DNA of 64,000 nucleotides from Pseudomonas sp. HS6 (GTDB lineage Bacteria; Pseudomonadota; Gammaproteobacteria; Pseudomonadales; Pseudomonadaceae): NCBI RefSeq assembly GCF_023375815.1, contig NZ_CP067412.1, positions 6,386,001 to 6,450,000 of the forward strand, read 5' to 3'. Shown piece by piece: positions 59,542 to 64,000 of this stretch (position 1 is its first letter; each line of letters starts with the position of its first letter). The notes under the pieces were generated by a model. It saw only the letters and a program-made list of their open reading frames with translations, ran no database searches and was not told where the DNA came from. The position numbers and the translations under genes were made by a program.

Positions 59542-60759
59542 ATGAGTGACAACCAGAAAGACGACCAGGAAATCGGCCCAGCAGGCGAAAAACTGCAGAA
59601 AGTCCTCGCCCGTATCGGCGTCGGCTCGCGCCGTGACGTGGAAGCGTGGATCAGCCAGGGCCGGATCAAGGTCAATGGCAAAGACGCCACCCTCGGCCTG
59701 CGCGTCGACATGCACGATGCAATCACCATTGATGGCAAAGTCATCAAGCGTGAAGAGGCCGCCGAGTCGGTCCGCCGCGTGATCATGTACAACAAGCCCG
59801 ATGGCGAGATCTGCACCCGTGACGACCCGGAAGGCCGTCCGACCGTGTTCGACAAGTTGCCGCGTCCGAAAGAGGGTCGCTGGATCAACATCGGTCGCCT
59901 CGACATCAATACTACCGGTCTGCTGATGTTCACCACCGACGGTGAGTTGGCCAACCGCCTGATGCACCCGTCCTACGAGATGGACCGTGAGTACGCGGTG
60001 CGTGTTCGTGGTGAAGTCGATGACGAGATGATCGAGCGCCTGAAGGCCGGCGTTGTGCTGGAAGACGGTCCGGCGCGTTTCACCGACATCAAACAGGCAC
60101 CGGGTGGCGAAGGCTTCAACCACTGGTATCACTGCGTGGTGATGGAAGGTCGCAACCGTGAAGTGCGTCGTCTGTGGGAATCCCAGGGTCTGGTAGTCAG
60201 CCGTCTGAAGCGCGTGCGTTTCGGTCCGGTGTTCCTCAACTCCGACCTGCCGATGGGCCGCTGGCGCGAAATGAGCCAGTACGAAGTCGATATTCTGAGT
60301 GCGGAAGTCGGCCTGACCCCGGTGGCCATGCCGCAACTGAACGCCAAGAGCAAAGACAAGCTTGACCGCATGCAGCGCAAGTCGTCGCGCCCGATGGCCC
60401 GTACCGAGCGCGTACGTACCCTGCGTCCGGCCACCGGCGCACCTGCCGCCGCTGGCGCGCGTCCGGGCCGCGAGCCGCAGATCGAAGGCGAGCGTCCAGG
60501 TCGCAAGCCAGCGCAGCGTGATGGCGAGCGCGCTCCGCGCCCGGCCAATGGCCGCACCGAGCGTAGCGAACGTGGTGCTCCAGCCGGTCGCGGTACGCCG
60601 GTGGCGGATCGTCCAGTCGACACCAAGCGCCCGGCCAAGCCTGCGCCGAAGCGTCCTGGCATCAAACTGGCTGACGATGACAAACCGTCGGGCAAGCGTC
60701 GTGGCGCCCCGGCCGGTTCCGGCCAGCGTCCGGGTTTCGGTCGCAAGAAGCCTGAATGA
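59542..60759 (+). CDS. rluB: 23S rRNA pseudouridine(2605) synthase RluB
   Basis: A 405-residue protein: an S4 RNA-binding domain (EKLQKVLARIGVGSRRDVEAWI), the RsuA-type catalytic domain with Asp in GRLDINTTGLL, and NREVRRLWESQGLVVSRL. RluB makes pseudouridine 2605 in 23S rRNA. The C-terminal 110 residues are Arg/Pro/Ala-rich (TRxxR-like repeats, for example GARPGREPQIEGERPGRKPA) and probably bind RNA loosely; their length is Pseudomonas-typical but varies. Start ATG 59542 follows CCGGGAGG. Confidence 0.95.
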   Translation: MSDNQKDDQEIGPAGEKLQKVLARIGVGSRRDVEAWISQGRIKVNGKDATLGLRVDMHDAITIDGKVIKREEAAESVRRVIMYNKPDGEICTRDDPEGRPTVFDKLPRPKEGRWINIGRLDINTTGLLMFTTDGELANRLMHPSYEMDREYAVRVRGEVDDEMIERLKAGVVLEDGPARFTDIKQAPGGEGFNHWYHCVVMEGRNREVRRLWESQGLVVSRLKRVRFGPVFLNSDLPMGRWREMSQYEVDILSAEVGLTPVAMPQLNAKSKDKLDRMQRKSSRPMARTERVRTLRPATGAPAAAGARPGREPQIEGERPGRKPAQRDGERAPRPANGRTERSERGAPAGRGTPVADRPVDTKRPAKPAPKRPGIKLADDDKPSGKRRGAPAGSGQRPGFGRKKPE

Positions 60760-60780
60760 TCGTTTTCAGCGCTGAATGAA

Positions 60781-60813
60781 AAAACGCCAACCTTCGAGTT
60801 GGCGTTTTTTTTT
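60781..60813 (+). terminator. Terminator after rluB
   Basis: The stem AAAACGCCAAC / GTTGGCGTTTT has a six-base loop and is followed by a T-run of eight or more. Confidence 0.95.
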
Positions 60814-61149
60814 GGGGATTTTTTATTTCTTTTTTTTAGCGGTTTTTTCTTATTTGAAAACAAAAAACCTGAAGTGCTTTCAGATAGTTAGCGAGCTAAC
60901 AGCCATCGGCAGACCCCATCTCGATTCGTCTGCTGTGGAAACTTTACGTTACGCGCTGTCATTAAATATTTACGGAAAAAGCCCCGGAGTCCCGTGGATT
61001 GTGCGTCTTTGCAAGGCTGTAAGGAAAACCTGCCGAAGGCCTGCCGATATGGGCCGGCGCAGGGCTCTGGCGTGCTTGTTTCAGGCTCGTTTGAGAGGTG
61101 AGATGCGCCCCATGCCTGTCGTGCAGGTGCATAACAAGAAGGAGGCGCA

Positions 61150-61296
61150 ATGAACGCCGATATCCATTTTCACTTCTCTACGTGGGACGGATTTTCCATC
61201 GTCCACGCCGATGGCCTGCAAAGGCCTGACTCAATTTTTGCAGCCGCCCGAGCCTCTCGGGGCGGACACACGCAATCCCGGCAACCGACACGCTGA
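61150..61296 (+). CDS. Candidate small ORF (48 aa)
   Basis: ATG 61150 follows a strong AGAAGGAGG and opens 48 codons, too short to be scored as a normal gene: MNADIHFHFSTWDGFSIVHA, then a basic Arg/Ser-rich end. The His-Phe-rich start is distinctive. There is no membrane helix or signal peptide. It could be a real small protein or a regulatory upstream ORF; only the ribosome site and N-terminal shape support it. Confidence 0.4.
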   Translation: MNADIHFHFSTWDGFSIVHADGLQRPDSIFAAARASRGGHTQSRQPTR

Positions 61297-61307
61297 TCCA
61301 GCGGGGT

Positions 61308-61336
61308 CTGGCAGCAGGGGGTTAGCGGTGTACAAT
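61308..61336 (+). promoter_or_regulatory. Putative promoter of the aroP leader
   Basis: CTGGCA (61308-61313), 17-bp spacer, TACAAT (61331-61336), the latter in an extended TGTACAAT context. It would give a roughly 240-nt leader before the permease. Confidence 0.5.
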
Positions 61337-61464
61337 GCGCCGCGTTTTAACTGTGACCCTCTGCGTAATCGCGCATACCTCAAGGCTATCCGCCTTGTTC
61401 ACTCCGTCGCGTCACGAGCGTGTCGGGTTCGATTTCGTCACAGATAAAAACAAACAGGTGACGC

Positions 61465-61527
61465 ATGACCGTTGTAAAAAAGCTGAATTCCTGGTGCCTG
61501 CGCTGGGGTTTGATCAAGGTTGGTTGA
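61465..61527 (+). CDS. 20-aa leader peptide in front of the aromatic permease
   Basis: ATG 61465, with CAGGTGA upstream, starts a 20-codon frame: MTVVKKLNSWCLRWGLIKVG. It contains two Trp codons four positions apart. The last codons run into the arm CAAGGTTG (61515-61522), which pairs perfectly with CAACCTTG (61533-61540); a second matching arm AACCTTG lies at 61566-61572. A leader peptide overlapping alternative hairpins in front of an aromatic transporter gene suggests attenuation or translational control, not proven here. Confidence 0.5.
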   Translation: MTVVKKLNSWCLRWGLIKVG

Positions 61528-61572
61528 AATCGCAACCTTGCAGCAACGTCTACTGAACATCATCAAACCTTG
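61515..61572 (+). promoter_or_regulatory. Competing hairpin arms in the aroP leader
   Basis: Arm A (CAAGGTTG, 61515-61522) can pair with arm B (CAACCTTG, 61533-61540, perfect 8 bp) or arm C (AACCTTG, 61566-61572), which lies next to the permease start. Arm A is inside the leader-peptide codons, so a stalled ribosome would change the pairing. Confidence 0.45.
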
Positions 61573-61587
61573 CGTGAGACCTTTTTC

Positions 61588-63006
61588 ATGAGTGGACAAA
61601 ACTCGCAATCAGGCGAGCTGAAACGCGGCCTGAAAAATCGCCACATTCAACTGATCGCCCTTGGTGGCGCGATCGGTACCGGATTGTTCCTCGGCTCGGC
61701 CGGGGTGCTGAAATCCGCCGGCCCGTCGATGATCCTCGGCTATGCCATTTGCGGCTTCATCGCTTTCATGATCATGCGCCAGCTCGGCGAGATGATCGTC
61801 GAAGAGCCGGTGGCCGGCTCCTTCAGCCACTTTGCCCACAAGTACTGGGGCGGTTTCGCCGGTTTCCTGTCGGGCTGGAACTGCTGGATTCTGTACATCC
61901 TGGTGGGCATGTCGGAGCTGACTGCGGTCGGCAAGTACATCCACTACTGGGCGCCGGAGATCCCGAGCTGGGTCACTGCGGCGGCCTTCTTCGTGCTGAT
62001 CAACGCGATCAACCTGGCCAACGTCAAAGTCTTCGGTGAAGCAGAGTTCTGGTTCGCGATCATCAAGGTCGTGGCGATTGTCGGCATGATTGCCCTGGGC
62101 AGCTATCTGCTGGTCAGCGGCCATGGCGGCCCGCAGGCGTCGGTCAGCAACCTGTGGTCCCACGGCGGCTTCTTCCCGAACGGCGTCAGCGGTCTGGTGA
62201 TGGCCATGGCGATCATCATGTTCTCCTTCGGCGGTCTGGAAATGCTCGGTTTCACCGCAGCCGAAGCCGACAAGCCGAAAACCGTGATCCCGAAAGCGAT
62301 CAACCAGGTGATCTACCGGATCCTGATTTTCTACATCGGCGCACTGGTGATCCTTCTGTCGCTGACCCCATGGGACAGCCTGCTGGAAACCCTCAACGCG
62401 TCGGGCGATTCCTACAGCGGTAGCCCGTTCGTACAGGTGTTCTCGATGCTAGGCAGCAGCACTGCCGCGCACATCCTCAACTTCGTGGTGTTGACCGCTG
62501 CGTTGTCGGTGTACAACAGCGGCACCTACTGCAACAGCCGCATGTTGTTGGGCATGGCTGAGCAGGGCGATGCGCCGAAAGGTCTGGCGAAGATCGACAA
62601 GCGCGGCGTGCCGGTGCGTTCGATCCTGGCCTCGGCGGCGGTCACGCTGGTGGCCGTGCTGCTCAACTACCTGATCCCGCAACACGCGCTGGAACTGCTG
62701 ATGTCGCTGGTGGTTGCAACGCTGGTGATCAACTGGGCGATGATCAGCTTCTCGCACTTTAAGTTCCGCCAGCACATGAACAAGACTAACCAGAAGCCGC
62801 TGTTCAAGGCGCTGTGGTACCCGTACGGCAACTACATCTGCCTGGCGTTCGTGGCGTTCATTCTGGGCGTGATGCTGCTGATCCCGGGCATCCAGATCTC
62901 GGTGTACGCGATTCCGGTGTGGGTCGTGTTCATGTGGGTCTGCTACGTGATCAAGAACAAGCGTGGTGCGCAGCAGGCTTTGTCTGCGGCAGGCGCTTCC
63001 AAGTAA
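61588..63006 (+). CDS. aroP: Aromatic amino-acid permease (AroP-like)
   Basis: A 472-residue APC-family proton symporter with twelve helices. The family signatures are LKNRHIQLIALGGAIGTGLFLGS at the N-terminus, GEMIVEEPVAGSFSHFAHKYWG, FSFGGLEMLGFTAAEADKP and YNSGTYCNSRMLLGMAEQG. The sequence is closest in character to AroP/PheP-type permeases (Phe, Tyr, Trp); substrate assignment is by resemblance only, and related permeases for other amino acids cannot be excluded. Start ATG 61588 gives MSGQNSQSGELKRGLKNRH. A long leader with a Trp-containing peptide precedes it. Confidence 0.88.
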   Translation: MSGQNSQSGELKRGLKNRHIQLIALGGAIGTGLFLGSAGVLKSAGPSMILGYAICGFIAFMIMRQLGEMIVEEPVAGSFSHFAHKYWGGFAGFLSGWNCWILYILVGMSELTAVGKYIHYWAPEIPSWVTAAAFFVLINAINLANVKVFGEAEFWFAIIKVVAIVGMIALGSYLLVSGHGGPQASVSNLWSHGGFFPNGVSGLVMAMAIIMFSFGGLEMLGFTAAEADKPKTVIPKAINQVIYRILIFYIGALVILLSLTPWDSLLETLNASGDSYSGSPFVQVFSMLGSSTAAHILNFVVLTAALSVYNSGTYCNSRMLLGMAEQGDAPKGLAKIDKRGVPVRSILASAAVTLVAVLLNYLIPQHALELLMSLVVATLVINWAMISFSHFKFRQHMNKTNQKPLFKALWYPYGNYICLAFVAFILGVMLLIPGIQISVYAIPVWVVFMWVCYVIKNKRGAQQALSAAGASK

Positions 63007-63025
63007 GCGACGCTGCAGAAACAAC

Positions 63026-63052
63026 AAACCCGGCCAAGTGCCGGGTTTTTTG
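63026..63052 (+). terminator. Terminator after aroP
   Basis: The stem AAACCCGGC / GCCGGGTTT has a five-base loop and is followed by TTTG. Confidence 0.92.
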
Positions 63053-63096
63053 TTCTTTCGCGGTATCCTGCATGCTCTGAATACGGACGCTTTTCC

Positions 63097-63510
63097 ATGC
63101 TGGTGATTTCCAACAACGTGCATCTGCCGGATGCCGAGATCGAACTGACGTACATCCGCGCCCAGGGCGCCGGTGGGCAGAACGTCAACAAGGTCTCCAG
63201 CGCCGTGCACCTGCGCTTCGACATTCCGGCCTCGTCCTTGCCCGAGTTCTACAAGGAGCGGCTGCTGGCGCTGCGCGACAGTCGCATCACCAGTGACGGT
63301 GTGCTGATCATCAAGGCCCAGCAATACCGTACGCAGGAGCAGAATCGCGCCGATGCACTGGAGCGTCTGACCGAGCTGATCCTCAGCGCCACCAAGATCG
63401 AGAAGAAACGCCGGCCGACCAAGCCGACGCTGGGCTCGAAGAAGCGTCGGCTGGAATCGAAGACCAAGCGTGGCAGCATCAAGGCGGGCCGCGGCAAGGT
63501 GGATTTCTAG
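63097..63510 (+). CDS. arfB: Alternative ribosome-rescue factor ArfB (YaeJ)
   Basis: A 137-residue codon-independent peptidyl-tRNA hydrolase: the GGQ motif is in [20 protein letters not shown], and the C-terminal basic tail ([32 protein letters not shown]) enters the mRNA tunnel of stalled ribosomes. Length and tail match ArfB, not class I release factors. The last four bases overlap the convergent MFS gene. Confidence 0.95.
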   Translation: MLVISNNVHLPDAEIELTYIRAQGAGGQNVNKVSSAVHLRFDIPASSLPEFYKERLLALRDSRITSDGVLIIKAQQYRTQEQNRADALERLTELILSATKIEKKRRPTKPTLGSKKRRLESKTKRGSIKAGRGKVDF

Positions 63511-64000
63511 TCTTCGCGGTACTTCGAGGTGTGGCGGTACAGATAGACGCTCAACGCCAGGCCGCTCAGCGCGGCGATCGCGGCGAACAGAAAGATCGAA
63601 GCAAAACCGAAGCCCGCCGCAATCGCCCCGGCCAGCGGGCCAGTGATCCCCAGCGACAAATCGATAAACAACGAATAGGCGCCGACCGCCGCTCCACGGC
63701 TGGAGGCTGGTACCAGGTTCACCGCTTCAACGCCCAACGCCGGGAACACCAGCGAGAAGCCGAAACCACTCAGCGCCGCGCCCGCCAATGCCCAGTGCGC
63801 GTCCGGCGCCAGCCACAGCAACAGCAGGCCCAGTGTTTCCACCGACAGGCAGGCAATCGCCACGCGAAAGCCGCCGAGACGGTTGATCAGGTTGCCGAAC
63901 AGCAGTCGCGCGCCGATGAAGCTGGCACCGAACAGGCTCAGGCACAGCACCGCGTTATCCCAATGCTGGGTGGCGTAATACAGGGTGATGAAGGTGGCGA
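63507..64000 (-). CDS. MFS transporter, partial (N-terminus outside window)
   Basis: The C-terminal part of an MFS transporter (164 codons visible): about five to six hydrophobic helices including [41 protein letters not shown] and [20 protein letters not shown]. The pattern resembles the YhhS-type arabinose/multidrug-efflux-like group. The stop codon overlaps arfB by four bases at their 3' ends. The N-terminus continues beyond the window edge. Confidence 0.85.
   Translation of the reverse strand, partial: ATFITLYYATQHWDNAVLCLSLFGASFIGARLLFGNLINRLGGFRVAIACLSVETLGLLLLWLAPDAHWALAGAALSGFGFSLVFPALGVEAVNLVPASSRGAAVGAYSLFIDLSLGITGPLAGAIAAGFGFASIFLFAAIAALSGLALSVYLYRHTSKYRED

Larger units (their letters stand above)
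60760..61587. other. Long intergenic region with two short ORFs and the aroP leader
   Basis: Between rluB and the permease lie 828 bp. They hold the rluB terminator, a 48-codon ORF with a strong ribosome site at 61150, a promoter-like pair at 61308-61336, and a 20-codon leader peptide followed by overlapping hairpins (61465-61572). The interval 60815-61140 shows no supported feature. Confidence 0.6.

Overview
The window looks like a chromosome segment of a fluorescent Pseudomonas. The grounds are high-GC coding with GC-rich third positions, REP palindromes of the Pseudomonas type, Shine-Dalgarno-led genes, and a core gene content (FimV-like protein, PlpD patatin autotransporter, ArfB, YciB, ScpA/ScpB/RluB block, TrkH) typical of that genus. 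All functions are inferred from reading the translated sequence; no database search was run.

Regions. (1) 0-8 kb is core metabolism: a thiolase plus FadB-like multifunctional beta-oxidation pair, a class I glutamine amidotransferase, CorA, a PlsC-type acyltransferase and a small enoyl-CoA hydratase. (2) 8.1-11.0 kb is a decayed genomic island at a tRNA-Ser(GGA) gene. It has a diverged second copy of the tRNA 3' end plus terminator, two AT-rich orphan genes (one HEPN-like), and a broken tyrosine-recombinase relic. (3) 11-14 kb holds small proteins, including two tandem glycine-zipper proteins. (4) 13.9-19.0 kb contains an RHS toxin tip with its immunity gene, joined head-to-head to the C-terminal 1.4 thousand codons of an RTX/vWA adhesin. 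Both have lost their 5' parts at the same junction near 14.89 kb. (5) 20-35 kb is the most unusual block: four very large or large Ig-like beta-sandwich proteins without recognisable Sec signals (1239, 642, 642 and 1505 aa), surrounding a classical pertactin-like autotransporter. Three of the four are preceded by the same CT-N12-AG dyad, which resembles a LuxR-type lux box. This suggests a co-regulated, possibly quorum-controlled surface or secreted system. (6) 35-47 kb is mostly core: YbaN, YecA-like, RecQ, MarR, a FimV-like protein, PlpD, SelT/W-like, EamA exporter plus AraC regulator, and an LpxH-like phosphatase. (7) 47-55 kb holds an HD protein, an Mpo1-like protein, an AraC regulator, TrkH, a nitroreductase and a Cpx-like stress system (response regulator, Spy/CpxP-like periplasmic protein, histidine kinase) with an extra coiled-coil membrane protein in front. 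(8) 55-61 kb is the conserved block YciI, YciB, PHP phosphatase, YciO, ScpA, ScpB, DUF1289, RluB. (9) 61-64 kb carries an aromatic amino-acid permease preceded by a long leader with a Trp-containing short peptide, then ArfB and the end of an MFS transporter.

How the parts relate: the core blocks are ordinary house-keeping and stress genes. The accessory part (8-35 kb) combines an old tRNA-targeted island, a contact-toxin tip, a truncated adhesin and the Ig-like giants. That makes it a surface and competition plasticity zone flanked by conserved genes.
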